From assembly GCA_025345505.1 (NCBI GenBank), contig JANVCC010000073.1, positions 11,083,108 through 11,147,107 on the forward strand: a stretch of DNA of 64,000 bases, given 5' to 3'. The translations under genes were made by a program, and so were the position numbers. Positions within the stretch are counted from its first letter, which is position 1. Each line of letters opens with the position of its first letter. The DNA is from Todiramphus chloris collaris (lineage: Eukaryota > Chordata > Aves > Coraciiformes > Alcedinidae). Below, one piece after another: positions 47,273 through 62,200 of this stretch. The notes below the pieces were generated by a model. It saw only the letters and a list, made by a program, of their open reading frames with translations, made no database searches and had not been told where the DNA came from.

Positions 47273-48141
47273 ACAAAACAAGTCTCCTTCACAAAATGTT
47301 ATTGCCAACCAAAATGAGGGACCAGAGAATAAGAGTAAATATCCTCAACTATTGAAGCTATTTTTCCTATCCAGATTAATGTTCTCCTGGGATTCTCTTT
47401 ATATGCTGCCCTGCTTTATGCCAGAGATCTTTCTGTGTTCATCTTCACTCAGGAATGTCTTTGCCTCCAAAAGAAATTACACTGTCCCTTTGTAGTTGCT
47501 GAATACAGCTACAGTTATTATAAAGCAGCTTAACCTGAGAGCTGTGTATCTACAATTTTAATAACTTTATTGTACAGGGGCAGTTTATATTTTAGAAGAC
47601 TTTCCTTTTCTCTTTCTTTTCAGTATTTATGGGTAAACCAGTACAGAGAAAGACAGTCACCTTAAGGTTTCTAAAGTGTCTTGTTATATCTCAGTTCAAT
47701 AAAACAGTCATATGAAAATTAAACACCAACAAGTATCGAGGAAAGCAAAATTAATTTCAAGACTATGCTAAATCTTAAACTTACAAATTATTGTTTTCAA
47801 AAATTATCCTGAGACCTATATCTCCAATAGAAACAAATCATTGTACTATCAGAACTTTTTAGTCTCTAAACTTGTTAAATTCTAAACACTGTGCCTATGC
47901 ACTGGTACTGCTGCAATCTTGATTAGTTTTCTGCTGCTTTGATTAGCCCTTTGAAAGCTCACATGAAGAGGTTAGAAGCCAAAAATAAAATGGCAATAAA
48001 ATGTAAACCCAAAATCTACACAGCCAAAGCTCAAGAACTTAGGTTTGTAACTATGAAAAAAATTTTTATTACGTACTAGACAGAAGGTGAATATTTTTGC
48101 TGAGAATATAAATTAGTAATTTGAATAGGTCTAATGGTAGT

Positions 48142-48180
48142 ATAGTACACATTGGAAATTAGATAGTACACATTGGAAAT
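48142..48180. repeat. Short tandem duplication, 21-bp period
   Basis: ATAGTACACATTGGAAAT occurs twice, separated by 3 bases. A recent local duplication, as both copies are identical. Confidence 0.9.
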
Positions 48181-51100
48181 GCTTTCCTACATTATTCCAC
48201 AATAAATAGTCATTAGAAATACAGTGCTAAAACACTGAAGCAATTTTCATAAACATATTAAAATTTACCTATATTTTTGGCTTGTATACAGGGTAATAAA
48301 GGATTTTATGCAGTGTAATAAAGGAATTACCTTTACTTATATTGCTCAAATCTTAAGAATGAAAGCAGTTACTTCGGTAATAAGCTTAAAGAAAGGTTTT
48401 TTAAAAATTAGTTACACATGTCAGCTACTTATTTAAGATAAGATTTCAGTCATTGAAACTTGAGACTAGGGAAGAATAATCTGCACATCCAAAAGGAAAT
48501 CTGCATTCTAAGAGCATATCCCTGACATGCTGCAGGAATTTAGAGGAAGTATGTGAGAAAGGCAATAAGCTTTTAAAAACTAAACTTATTTTAAATGTCC
48601 TTGAAAGCTAAACAATAACATTCTTAAGATTTTTTATGCATTATGGTATGTATGTAAATAATCACCTGCACCTTATATAATTGAAGAAAAAATGCAATCT
48701 TAAAGCAACCTTACATTGCTTTCAAAATTAGATCATGATCATGTATGTCTCTTTCTACAGAAATGTTTTGCTTTCTAATGTCAACAGACAAATATTTAAA
48801 TCAAGATTAAATATATTTACTCTGATTAGTTTTTGTAAATAAAAATATTACTTAACATTCATTCATTTTTGTCATTTTCTTATATGTATACCTAAAATAT
48901 ATCACTTCATTTTAAGGAGAAGATTTTGTGGGGTATATTTTTAAAACAATTAAAATTGCTTCCCTTGTTGTTTTTTGGGGTTTTTTTAAACAAACCTTTG
49001 TATAAGAGGTCTTCTTGCACTAAAAATATATTTATGGGGATGGTTTTGAGAGCTTTCCTTCAACATCCAGTTTTCTTCTCCTTTCTAGAAGTAGTTGTTG
49101 GTGTCCTCTGTCCATCCAGTTTCTGCATTATCAGTAGAGCAGAAAAGAGTAGTAAATAAAACCACCTTCAATTGGGTAGAAAGGGAATGGTGTGGATCTA
49201 AGGTCTGGAGGCACTTCTGAGTATTCTGCCATTGTTTGGGAATCCAGATTACATTACTCATCCACCTGGTAGGATACTCACAGGTTCTTCAGTGAGCTGC
49301 AGAGTCACACCAGTTTACATAAAAGTATTTAGAGGCAGAGTAGAACTAGCAGTGCTTTGCTTGAACATACCATGTTGAACAGCATGAAGGGCCAGCAGTG
49401 ATTTTAGGACTAGCTCGGCACTCTGCATCTGTTTGGAAGAAGAGGTACTAGTACCTGCAGCTGCTTCTCCACAGCACACTGTGCTCCTGTCCTCCTACGT
49501 TAAATGGAGACTTTCGTTTAAGTGTTATCTGTAAATAGTTGTTCTTTATCAGCTATTGTAAATCAACTATATCTGTCCACATGTTGTGGTAATTATTCTG
49601 AACAAGTGGTTCCAGTAGCAGTAGAATGTCTACTTATATTTCCAGTGTGAAATGCTGTGGAAAATCTTTGATGTCTGTAGATGATGATGAAAGAGATGTT
49701 GGGAAATGATTACTGGTCTCTCTGTGAAGAAGAGAGTGTGGTCTTTTTCACTGACTGTTTTCATCGATAAATGTTTAGAAATGTAGAACATCTGAGAATG
49801 CTGCCACTGTTTCAGATTTGTCTGGGCTTCAAGAGTAGGAAGTGAACTATCTGATTGCTCTTCTCTAGCCTTTTCCCTCTCATGCCCACCTCCCCAGACA
49901 GTACATTTGACCTTACGATTTATTTCTTGAGGAAACCAGGCTAAAACTAAGACAGCAGGAAGTGGATGAGATCAAGAATTTTCATTTTCCAAGCAACTGA
50001 AGAAGGTTCTGTTATTAGGCAACCATTTTGAGACATCAGAGAAAAATGTAAAACTTAGTGGTTTTGTTAAATGTGTATGCTTTTCTTGGGTATGGCACTG
50101 ATCTGGGACATGAAAACAAAATATTATATGACTCCTGACAAACCTCAGCATCTTCTCGAGACAGTGCTCCTACTTTCCCTATCTTCTATAGCCCAAAGGC
50201 TCTTCACAACAGAATCTTTTTTCTACTGTTTGATTGTGCATCATTCACCACAATGGGATTCTGATTTTGGTAGAAAAATATTTTTTAAATATATTGTAAT
50301 ACTAGTAATAATAAGAAATAATATGGAATACCTCACTCCCAAGGACTAGAATGAGAGGTTACTAAAAATTCACTACATTCACATATGCATGTCTTTTGCA
50401 AATTGACAGCACACAAATAACGTTTTTCCTGCACTCTCTGACCTATTTTCTAATCTGCTTCTGCTTTCAGAAAAGACATAACAACTGTCTTACTGTCAAC
50501 TCACCTTTCTGACCTTGCTTCATCTGTGCTATTCCTTTTGTCCTCAATAAATCAGCTTTAGTATCGAGAATGACTCCTTAAAGAGGTGACATGTCCTGCA
50601 TGTGTTTCTTTTTCATTCCACGCTGTCTATAGATGTTTGTGGGAGGGTATCTGTGTGAGTCTTCATCACCTTGCGTACTATAACAATTAATTACTTTTTT
50701 TTTTTTTTTCAGCTGACAGCAGAAATATCAATGTCAGTATTCATAGGATTAATATCCTTTAATGTCTCTCTTAATTTTCACTATAGCTGTTAATTGTCAC
50801 CAGACTACTCAGCTTTTTGTAGGAAGAAGATCACTTACTGTGATGAATACTTCATTATCTCCTGGCACTGTCCTAAACATCCTGTGTCACTTTCCTCCAA
50901 AATTTAGCTCATGATCCAGGAATGCCCATAAAATACCTAGGACATTAGAGGGTGAAAAGCCCACAGATAATTCCTTAGATGAGCATCAGCAGTAAGAATT
51001 GGGCTGCCTGTGCAATGGGAGAATGCACCTTTTTGTTTCAGTATTCCTATTTTGAGTTTTAACTTCTAGAGAAAGACTGTTTTTCTGGCTTTCTCTCCCA

Positions 51101-54100
51101 TGGTTTTTCTCATTTTTGTTTTGGTTTTAATTCCAGAAGGCTACTAAGGATGTAGCAATTGGCTTTTTGCTTGGGTGCTGGAACAGAAGGGTGTGAGAAG
51201 TCCAGAAAATATTCTAGCTGAATTTCCAAATGAAAGTTAGAGTCTTGAAGTACTTCAAATCTGCTAGCTGCAGATCACTTCCCATGGGGCTATTTAATGA
51301 AAAAAAAATCGAAAACCTGGAATGATGCCCCATTGTAACCTCAATGCAAAAGATGGAAGAGAACCAGTGTTAATATTTACTCTTGTGGTGATCAGAGCTC
51401 GAGGGACACATATTTTAAAGCAATTTTAATGTTAGTGTCACAGTTTTCAAGGAATTCCTAACTGCCACTTTTTTTTTTTTTACTTTTTTTTTTTCTTTTT
51501 TTTTTTTTCTTTTATATCTTGGCCTCATTCCTCTAAAAAACCCATATGAGTTTGTCCTTATTGAGGTAACCACTTGAATGTTACCCCCAAACTAGTGGGC
51601 TACAAACCTATTTCAAACCACAAATTTATAAGTTACCCATAAAAGTCCTAGGTGTGTCAGTCTGATTTGAGCTACATCAGCTAAGAGGGCAAGTGGACCT
51701 AGTGCATGATTGTCACTGTTTGAATGTGTAAGTAAAGGTGTTACTTGTTGCAGGTTAAAAACACTGGAGAGCGATTAAGAGGAGATTCCTCAGTTTTCAC
51801 AGGAGAGTTGAGAAAAATTGAAGAATTATCACCAAAGTCACTTAATAGCTGCCTTATCAGATGTGATGATGTTACACTTAGGTGAGGCACTTCAGGTGAC
51901 ACTTCAAATTATTTCTGTGAGCAAAAATTTGGAGGCTTTGGTGCTGGCTTGACTCACTGTTCAGTCTTTCATCAACCCTGCCACTGCCCATGCTATCTTC
52001 AAGTGAAAAGTTAATGGGACTAATGCTTAATCCATGAAACCTTTGCATGTCATTTCAGAAACTAAGGCCATCAAAAAGTTCACACTAAGTAGACTGCTCC
52101 ATTCAACATCAAAGTCACATAAAGCACCAACCATTCTATACAAACACTTCAGACAGGGGGCAAAAGTGCTACAGAAAAGCATGTTTTGCTGCAAGCAGCT
52201 ATAGTCACATTTTTCATTCCGTCTTTCACCCAAACCTTTATCATCAGTGTGAGTGCTATTCAACTGTTATAGGAGATTGGCTTTTTCCTGATAATATTTT
52301 TCAGCCTCTTTGCTGATGTCAAGAACACTAAGCTGCTGTATCTCTCTATTGCACCTTGAAGGAGGTGAAAGCCAATAAAGGCTTGAAGTCAGCTTCTTCT
52401 GAAAAAAAAAGAACATACAAATTTAAAGAATCTTTTATTTTAACATGAACTCTGTTATATTAGTCACTGTAGATGCCTAAACTTAGGTCTCCATGTAGAA
52501 TTTTTAATTTACTTTCCTGTGCTAAATCAAGTAATTGGAAGAACTTACAAAAGCCTAGATGGCTCAGGGTTTCAGGGAGTTTTTGTTTCTAGATTGTAGT
52601 GGTTATCATCGATAGGGAGTAAAAACAGCATCAAAGTAGAATGACAAGACATTATCTGAAATGCTATAATGTGCATCTGGTCATCCAGTAACTTAGGTAT
52701 TGGTGTAGTTCTGCAAAAAAACAGTATTCCTGCACAGAAACTAAGCTGTATTCCACTCTCTGCCCCCAAAAAACCCATAAAATAGGCATAAGTCACCTTG
52801 GTCATTTGAAGTGTTTTATTTGACAACGTTTCCTTCCCACTTTTTCCAAGGGAAACTGGTATCTTTTCCCCATAATATCATGGCAGACATAAATGGAGGT
52901 TGTGCAAGCATTCTCATAGTCCAGATTTACAGCACACTTAGCATGAATTGCTTAGCTAAATTAGTTACTGCCTTTCTGTGGTTTTGCCGAGTCATTCATG
53001 TTTTCTTAAAACAGATGTGAAAGAGGGCCCATCTCAAAGGCAGAAGTCAAGAAGAATGAGTCAACTGCTTAGAAAAGGAGTCATCAAAACCGCTGGATGG
53101 ACATCATCTTAAAAAAACTATTTTTCCTATTACTCTTTTCAAAAAAGAGTTGGGTGAAAATCAGTGCAATCCTTAAGCTGCCTTTCCTGTACATATTACC
53201 TCATCTCTGTCCCTAGGTCAGTAGTGCTTGAAAAATCCTCACTTGTTAGAGGCTGTGTTGTGCCCTGTATGAAAAAAAGCTGGTGTTTCCAGTTCAGTTC
53301 TTAATGGACAGGTGTTCCCAGCACAAAACCCTCCATTACAATTGGTCCTAATTAGCACCTTTATCAGCAGCCTCCCCAGAGAGGCCAGAGAATGAACAGG
53401 CTTGGAAACTGAGCCACCAGCCTGGCTCATTGCTAGAGGTGAGCCCTACAGGTCAAGGTTGAGGGGCAGTGCGAGGAAGCTTTGCTGCTACTGCCTAGGC
53501 TCTAGCTGCTCCATGAATAGAGGACGCTGGTTTCGGGACTGTCAATTTGGCACCTCTCAAAGGCACTAAATTCACTTAATTAACAGACAGGAAAAAATAG
53601 CCTTCCCTAGCAACTCTTGCATCAAATGGCACTTATGTTACCTTATATTCTGAGCACCTAACCCTATTAGCATTGCATTGTGTGTTTCTGTTGGAGTGCC
53701 TTTATGTACACACCAATCTTAACGTACACACTAATGTATGCTGGGAGATTTAGCAGCATTTTAAATTGAACTGACATTATCAAGTAGAATTTATAGCTTT
53801 TAAAAAATATTTTCCATTATCTGTTATACCCTCTTAATTCCACAGAAGAACTTTTTTTTCCCCCAAATTAATATTCTTCTTCTCAACATAATTAAATCAC
53901 ATTCTCCTTTGAATTTCATTCTTTCCCCGATTATTTGGTCTTTTGTCATCATCTTTTTTTCTTGGCACAAGGCAACATTTTCCATTGCTGTGTTCTTATG
54001 ATAGGTCAGTCCATTAACTCTACAACACAGAAAAAAAAACCATATACCTAGTTTTCTTTCCACAGAGGTGCAAGATATGTTTATTTGTGCAATAACACAA

Positions 54101-55944
54101 AGATAGAAATTATGTAATTTTGCCCTGTCCCAAGTATGATTGTTCATAGTCATGCAATTCTTAGGGCTACAGACTTGGCTTTATGACAGGAAGGAACCTG
54201 CATTTCACAAATGTGCTTGAACAGCATTCTGTAGATAAGTGGAATTTTCTTGGTACAAAACTCTGATTTCTCAGAATTCCCTTAATATAGTCTCTTAATT
54301 CTGTTCTAAATTCCTATATTTATTCCAGTAGATGTTTCCCAATGATGGTGTGCCTACTCTTCAGGTGGGATTAGATGATTATGCTCTAAATTAGCTATCT
54401 GTTAATAACAAAGCTATACTTGCCAACTTTGATTTTTCATCTTGGAACATCCTTTCTTTTTTGTTTCAATTCTTATAGCTCTCCCTGGAAGATCAAGACC
54501 ATGCTGGTAAAGAAGCACCCAGAAGGCAACTAGTGAGGCCTTTCTCAGTTGTCTGTGACCTCTGTTGAGTCATGGGGTTTTTTTCAATGTCTCTTTCTCC
54601 ACATGAAAATCTGGAAAATATGTTCTGAGCTCTGAAAGTTTTAGGTGAAAACTATTCTGAATATATAAAGTAATTTTGTGAGGCTGTGTGGCCTAGAAAG
54701 TAGGCATACTATGAGGTAAGATTTACTGTGCATATGTGTGTCTGTGTATTTTCCTTCTCTAGTGTCTCTTTCTCTCGCTTGTTTTCTCTTGGAAGTTCTG
54801 TGGATCAGGAACTCTTATGGTGTCTGTTTCTATAGAGTCTGCCATAAAAAAAATCTTCAGTATTATACAGTCCAGATTTTCTAGTAGAAAAATCCAGTAT
54901 TTCAAAGGAGTTGCAAAACATTAGCTACCCACCTTTGTTTGTGTAAGGAATCCAGGCTGGCTGCTCACACATATATTGTACCAAAAACTCAGACCTTTTC
55001 TGAGCAATGGCAGCTGTAGGAGGTTTTCCTTCAAGAAAGCAAGATTCTCTTCCAGATATTTGTGATAGATTATCTTAAAGATGACATAGTAATACTTTTC
55101 TCAGTGAAACTCTTTGCTGTTTTGGCCAAAAAGCAATCCTTTTTTTGCATTATTCCCTTCCCTTGTTCTTTCAAAAATTGCATGTATCTATTTGGGATAT
55201 GTGGCCAGATTATTTAAAATACAAGCCAAGTTTGAATTGATCATTCAAATTAGAGTATTGTCTTCATTCAGAAACAACAGAGAAATAAGGACGAGCAATA
55301 AAAATAGCAAGGAGATGAAACACGTGAGATGGTTAACAACTCAAAGAATTCTATTCTAAAGATTGGATTTCAGATAATATTTGCTATACTTTGTGTTTCT
55401 GATGTATCATGTTGTAAATCATCACAAATAAAGCAACTGGCACCTGGCTAAAATCAATGGATTAACACTGATAACCTACACTGATATGATGTGTTAGTAT
55501 ATAATTCTTTCTATGTCTGCAAACAAGTGTGCTGATTGCCTTTTTTAATAAGGCTATACCTGTTGTTCAGAGTAGACATGTCAAGTGACAGTACCCTTTC
55601 ATGCTCACTTTTTTTGCCTGCATTACAGCCACTAGTCCAACACACATTTCTGACCAAACTGTTTTGACTCAAGAGCAGCTTGTTTTGCCTGGTGATAAAT
55701 GAATGAAAAGTGGCTGTGCTGGATGTTGGTGCTCCCTAGAGCTGTTTCCCAACACTTACTGCTTCTACCTAACATGCGTTAGATACCTTGAGGTGAAATG
55801 ACAACCACCATAAATTGCATTGGTTTTACTTTGTAATAAACCTAGGTATGCCAGTGTTGACCCTCAGTGACTGAACTCCGGGACTGATTGGATCTAATTA
55901 GCTCTTGATCTTATTCTCTTTAATGAGCTATCTTCCTCCCCACA

Positions 55945-55964
55945 CCCCCCCCCCCCCCCCCCCC
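55945..55964. repeat. Poly-C tract (20 C)
   Basis: Perfect run of 20 C, about 45 bases left of a CR1 fragment. Confidence 0.92.
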
Positions 55965-56009
55965 GGCCATAATATCTGTTTTCTATTAATTAATCTCATC
56001 TAAAATCTT

Positions 56010-56287
56010 CCAGTATCTTAAGGGGGCCTACAGGAAAGCTGGGGAGGGACTTTTTAGGCTGTCAGGCAGTGATAGGACTGGAGGGAATGGATTAAAGCTA
56101 GACATAGGTCGACTCAGATTAGACATTAGACACAGAGAGGTGATGGAAGCCCCATCCTTGAAGTTTTTAAGACCAGGCTGGATGGGGCTTTGAGCAACCT
56201 GCTCTAGTGGGAGGTGTCCCTGCCATTGGCAGGGGGGTTGGAACTGGATGATCTTTAAGGTCCCTTCCAACCCTGACAATTCTATGC
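56010..56287 (+). mobile_element. CR1 LINE, 3'-end fragment with internal deletion
   Basis: Starts 'cttccagtatcttaaggggg' and ends 'ccctgacaattctatgc'. Compared with the copies at 4715 and 9247, about 40 bp are missing between 'ttagacattaga' and 'cagagaggtgatgg', where the 'ttcttcactatgagggtggtgag...' block should lie. A 16-T run (56288-56303) replaces further tail units. Confidence 0.9.
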
Positions 56288-59200
56288 TTTTTTTTTTTTT
56301 TTTAAAGCAATGAAAAATGGCATCAAACGATAGGAATATGCTGTCACTGTTACAGCCCAATTCTTTCTCTAGGACTTTAACACAAGAGAGGCAACAATAG
56401 TAAAAAGAGAATTTTTTGCATTATGGTCTAAAATACTTCTTAGTGAATTTTAGATAGTGAATCTTTCCTGAGTTGGTTCCAAGGCCTCCCAGTTTTAGTT
56501 GGTATTTTGTCAGTATTGTTCAGTAAAGGGCCATCAAGATTTCTTAATGAAATTTGGCTTGGCTACCCGCTTACGTTTCTGTTTTGTAGCCGATTGTGTC
56601 AGCAGTGTGTTTTTTGTCACAAGGCTGGGCGACGGCAACATTTACATTTGCAAGCGAATGATCAGTGAACCGAGTAGCATGCAACAGGTTTCCAGAACTC
56701 CCCATCACTGGCACATTTTCAGGGGAGGCAGTCAGTCTACCTGTCTTCCCCGGCAGTAGGGAGAAGTATGCATGCCCTGTGGCAAGAAGACATTTCCTGC
56801 TGAGTCACAGGTCTTTTCCTTTCCAGGCACAGCAGGATTCCTGTGTTAAGGTCACAGTATGGACTTCAGTGGAAAGTAAAGAGCTCTCTTCTAAGGTTAG
56901 TCTTTTTACAGCAAGCCCTGTACCTTATCTTCAGTTGCTTGGAAACTTTTCCTCTCATTCCCTCTTTTTTTAATTATTATTTATTTTCTGTGTTGTTTTC
57001 AAACGTATCATGGTCCAAATGTTAAACGTTAAAAACATAGTGAGTCTAAAATAGAGCAAAATTTGCTGAAGACTTGATGGAATGTCACCAGAGGTCTCAA
57101 AATATGCAATTAGACTTTCATGAGATGTATGGAGGTTAGTTAATGAACAAAAGAAAGCAAACACAGTAGTGATGAAAATTTACGTCCAATATCTGAACCA
57201 AATCAGTATCTGTTGATAACTGGGGGATTATCTGATAAGTATTTCAAAACACATCACCTATTACTTCAGTATCTGTAAAAAAACCAAGTCATATGTGTAC
57301 TGTGACTACATGAGAGATAGGCATCTTTTGTTGGTGGTTATTTTCTAAATTGTGCTTTTATGAGACTAATTGAAAGTAATCTGAATGCAGTACTGTCAAC
57401 CATTTTAATCACTTCAATTTTGATTAATATTTTTCTTATCTCATTTTAACTTCATTTGTGCTTGATGTAATGATGGAATTCTAAAAGGTAAATACTGTCA
57501 TAATTAAACAATAATGCACAGATAACTTTTTTATTGCTACACATGAAATTCATATAACTGATACGATGTTATGAAACTGATCTCTTGTATAAAACTCTCT
57601 ATTGTAAGAAAAACACTCTTCTATCAGTAATCACAGGTCTGAGCATTGCCAGCCCTGTTTGCTAATCCTAGCTGCACCAAGCATTTGGTAAAATCTAAGC
57701 TCATTATAAATAGTTAATATCACTGTACAAGGCAGACCATAGTTTCATACCTAAATGAATTGTATCAGGTGATCAGTACCAAAAGCTAACTGACATCTCT
57801 ATGTATTAACTTTCCTTACTGTCAAAGACAGGCTTCCTTGTGAGTCTCTGTTGGTCCATTCATTTAATCACTGCAACTTTCAGTAAATTGGGAATTAATT
57901 TGATTGATAGCACAGGGTATGTACATGTTAAATCACATCTGTATACTGCAGCTTACGGAGAAAGAGGGTTCTGATTTATCTCCATTATAAGAATTAGTAA
58001 GATTTTACAGTCTTGTGCATGTTGCTTTCAAATGCAGTTTTCTTTTTCTTTACAGCAGAGCAGAAAGTGAACTGCAGTAACTGAATTTTACAACTCTGGA
58101 AATTATTAGAACTTTTCTTTAAAGCAGGGAAGTGTAAGAGTGATCAATAAAAGATTTTGGAAATGGTTCGATCAGCTGAAATTGCATGCAACTTTGGTAC
58201 TGTAGAAACCCAAGAAATGAGATTTTTATGCCTGCTGTGGACTTCTTTTGAGATGAAATTGGATGCATTCTTTGATCAAATGGGTCCCAAAAGAAGAAAT
58301 ATGTACACAGTTTTGATAAAACAGCTTATTTTTAAGTCAGATTTATGAATCTGAATCCACAGCTGAAAACAAGGCTGTACTGTGGGAATGAAGACAAATA
58401 TTTAACACAAAATCAGAAATAGGTTTCTGAAAATAAGAGATTGTTAAAGTTGTGGTGAACATGTGCAAATTGCAAAATATCAGCAAGTCTTCTCTGCTGC
58501 AAACTGACCTAAAGCAGCTTTCCTGTTTCCCCAGCAACCTTGAGCAATACTAGCTTGTTCCTTTCGAAGTAAATTAAATGTGACTTTCAAGTAGTTCATT
58601 ATTTCAGTAGCCACAATGCCTTTTGGAACCAAGGACATTCGATAAATCATATTAGGATTTTCTGCACTTCTGAAGGGAGGCAGATAAAGGATTTTTGCAG
58701 AAATAGTTTTCAAATCTAGGACTCTTTTTAGAAATTACAAAAATTATGTTTCTATTGATACAGGAAAAAAAAAAAAAAGTATTTCCCATGTATAAAGAAA
58801 GGCAAATACTCATCGGTCCTGCCCTGAAAGCCAGCAGGTTCTGCTTCATGTGCATACAGCCAGTGCAGACACATACAGCCCCTAAATACCGCTTTGAATT
58901 GTGTAGTTGAAAACTCTGTAAAAATGCTTTAACAGAATGAACACAGTCCAGGCTGTGCTGTATTGGGGAGTTACTATATAGTAATATACCAAGAAATCCA
59001 CAGGCTCTTCCATTCAGTATCTGAACTGCAACATCGTACTCTTCGGAATATTTATATAATGTACAAAAATGGATAGAAGATTTCTGTACTAATTTGTGGT
59101 TTGCTTCTGATGGCAGTGCTACAAGAAAGCTGTATAAAAAATATGACACATACGGTGGAGCTACCACTACACAGTGCCTCTACAACATTGGCAGACACTT

Positions 59201-62200
59201 TCCCAGTGACTTTCAGAGGCAAAAGCAAAAGGAGTTCACTTTGATGACTACATATTCTGTTGATCTGGGTTTCAGGCTTACAATGTGCAAATAGATTGCT
59301 TTGCCTGACCACTTGAATTTCTTTTTTTCATTTTTACCCATCTTTAACCGCTGGAAATTCAAATCAGTGTATTTGCCACTTCATTTCTGGTTTGACTGAA
59401 ATTCAAATGCAGTCAAATTTATTTTGGTTCAGGTCTGGTATGAGTTCAACAGAACTTCAGATTATCAATTCAGATTTAGCTTTAGGCTGAAAAAAACCCC
59501 AACAAGACAAACCTGAAGTGAATCTGATTTTTGAAACAAACTAAGTTTTGTTTGGTTTCACTGGTTCGTACTTGCATTATTTTCAAGAAGCTAACAGAAT
59601 TGTCATGGTAGAATAAACTGCCAAGAAACCAAAGCACTCAGCTTTGCTGCTTTATTTTAGTGGAGTAGGATGTAATTGAATACACAAATCTCTCATAGAA
59701 ACAAGATACTTTTTGTCAAAAGAAGTATGTGTAATAAGAATGCTTTTCCACTGAAAAGCAGTTTCAAGGAAGTGAGTTTATTGTTAAACCAATGTGAATC
59801 ATTACTAGTCCTAACTCAGCTGACCACACTATACATGTTATTTTAGTTAGCTCAGTACATACAATATTCAAAAGGACTTTGAATTGAAAGAACCACAGTA
59901 GAGAATGGAGCATCCATTAAACACAGCATAGAATGCTAGATCTTCCATCACCATAATTCATTCATTTTTATAAAGGTTTTCTGGTCTATAGTCTTGCTTT
60001 ATGTGGTTGGAAGAGCTGTTTCAGTAAGAATCATCATCATCGGTTTATGTTCCAAAATGAATAAAATATTGAGGAATGTTAATACAAAAAAAATGAAATA
60101 ACACATCTTGAAATCACCTACAAATTTGATTGAACCAAACTGAATATTTTTTCAGATTATTGGTGTGGAAAAATTTACAAGTATTAAAATTTCCATCTCA
60201 TGTGGGAAAACATGTTGAAGTATCAAACTGCAACACGAGAGTAAAACTACTTGCCCTGCAGATTGAGCAGTTAGCTGGTAAGTTAGCTGATCAGTTAGCA
60301 GCTGTTCAATACAACAAATGAACCTGCACAAAATTAATATCTTCAGATTCACCATCATGGTACCTGCTGTCTAAGCACAAGCGTATCTCCACTTAATATT
60401 TCATAATAATGATTTTTTGTCATTCCCCTCTTGAAAACCCATGAGCTATCTTTAGCATCTGTACCACCATTTAGGTGTTAGCAGATGCACCAAGAGAATA
60501 CTGCCATCAGCTGATGCCTTACAAACACATCACGTTCAGGGCCGTGCATGTGTGTGGTGCACCTTGTTAACTATGATCACATTTCACGTCCAAGCATTGG
60601 AACTGAGTCCCAAAAACAAAAGGAAGAACCTTTAGCTCCTCTAGATAAAGGGCAGCCCTTTAGGTGTTCAGACAATGGCAGTTTCTCCCAAAGCAACCTG
60701 CTCCAGTCCCTGCTGTACAGCTGGTCATTAACAAATGTTTGTGCTTTGTCTTGGTTACACATATTCAGAGCTAAGATAACATGTGAAGATAAATCTCATT
60801 CTGACACATGATAGCAAAAATAGTCATGTTGCCAAATGCACTTAACTAGTAAAACTCGGTCATGGAAAGCCCAAGGGAAGCAGGTCCTCTCTCCAAATTA
60901 CATTGCCAGTTAGGTGACGGTGGATCTGTCCTCCTCCCTCCTTCCCCCTCACCCAGAAACCCCAAGTCTAGCAGCATCCCTGAGTATGAATATTTTTTCA
61001 TAGTGTTCTTATAAGTGATTGCTTGTGGCATCTTATAGTCTTATCTCAGCTTGTGCAGCCCCCTCATGAATATTCTGTACATATGGAAGAGTTTTCTATA
61101 TCATTGCCCATTAACAAGGAGGATAATCACTCATTCAGTTATCAAGAAGTCAGTGAAGGCCTTTCCTTGAGCCCTTAGTGCAAAGAATCATGGGAGATCA
61201 AAGGAGGTTAAATGTGTCTTACATTATGATCATTATTTTTTTCTATGTAATTACTGTATTATAATAAAGTTGATCTAAGATAAGGAAAAGGGGTATTAAA
61301 GTCTTTTAGGGCTAAAAGACCATATTAGTGACTCCTTACCTTTTTTAGTCATGGGACAAAATGAATATTTCAACAGATACATATAAATGAGCATTCTTTC
61401 AGTAAAACCACACTAAGTTCATAAGTGTACATATAAATGATATATTATTACAGAATTGCTTTTAGGGGAAGTTAATCTAATGTAAATGCAAAAAGGGTGG
61501 GGAAGGTATAATGATGCATTGTGAGTAAAAAACACCAACACTGAATTTTAGGCTCAGGGTGAAAAGTAGCTTTCTTAGTGTCTAGAGAACTGGAATTTTT
61601 TAATAATGCAGTAATGAGTTGTACCTCCCTTTTCTAAGCTGTTCCATCACAATTTAGTCATACTTTCAAAAGTCAAGGCAGTAAATGCATTCATATACAT
61701 TAGCAGAACTCTGTATTTACAAAAGCAACTTTCCCTGTACAAATCGTATAAATGTAATGTAAAAATGTCTTATTATTCTGGTTGTACTAAATGTTACCAA
61801 CATAGCAGCAGAGCTAGTGAAATTATCTGCCTGTATCCACTTAGAATTTTAACACAAAATCAAGTTTTCTTTACATTTCATTGCTTGTCCCCCCAAAAAA
61901 GCAATAGTATCTAGTTGCAGATCATCATTGATAGAAATTTTCCTGCTGTAAATGTGAAAAAGGGCCATCCAAAAAGATGAGAAACATATTATTTCTGACA
62001 CAGGACAATCTCCTTTAGCCAAAATGGTAACTATCTCTTGTTCTGGAACCTGACGGTTTTAATTGTTAGCTCTAGGGTCTTTCCAATGTATTATGCTTTT
62101 TATCTACAAGAAAATTTTCTATCTTGTGTCTGGTTTTGATTTTTTTTTTTTTTCTTGTGAATGATTATTTGGGTAGAAACTTGTGTTTTGAAATACAAAG

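Larger units (their letters stand above)
47273..56009. other. Unique AT-rich DNA, no gene recognised
   Basis: About 8.7 kb. I recognise no mobile element or gene. Simple sequence: an 18-bp word duplicated at 48142-48159 and 48163-48180, 15 T at 50695-50709, T-rich tract at 51469-51515, and 20 C at 55945-55964. Open frames do not exceed 109 codons (53824-54153, minus), and none has a recognisable domain. Confidence 0.55.

Noticed and set aside
58652..59167. 171-codon minus-strand open frame
   Set aside because: It reads through a 14-A homopolymer as a Phe run, has no recognisable domain and no codon-like texture. Likely chance.
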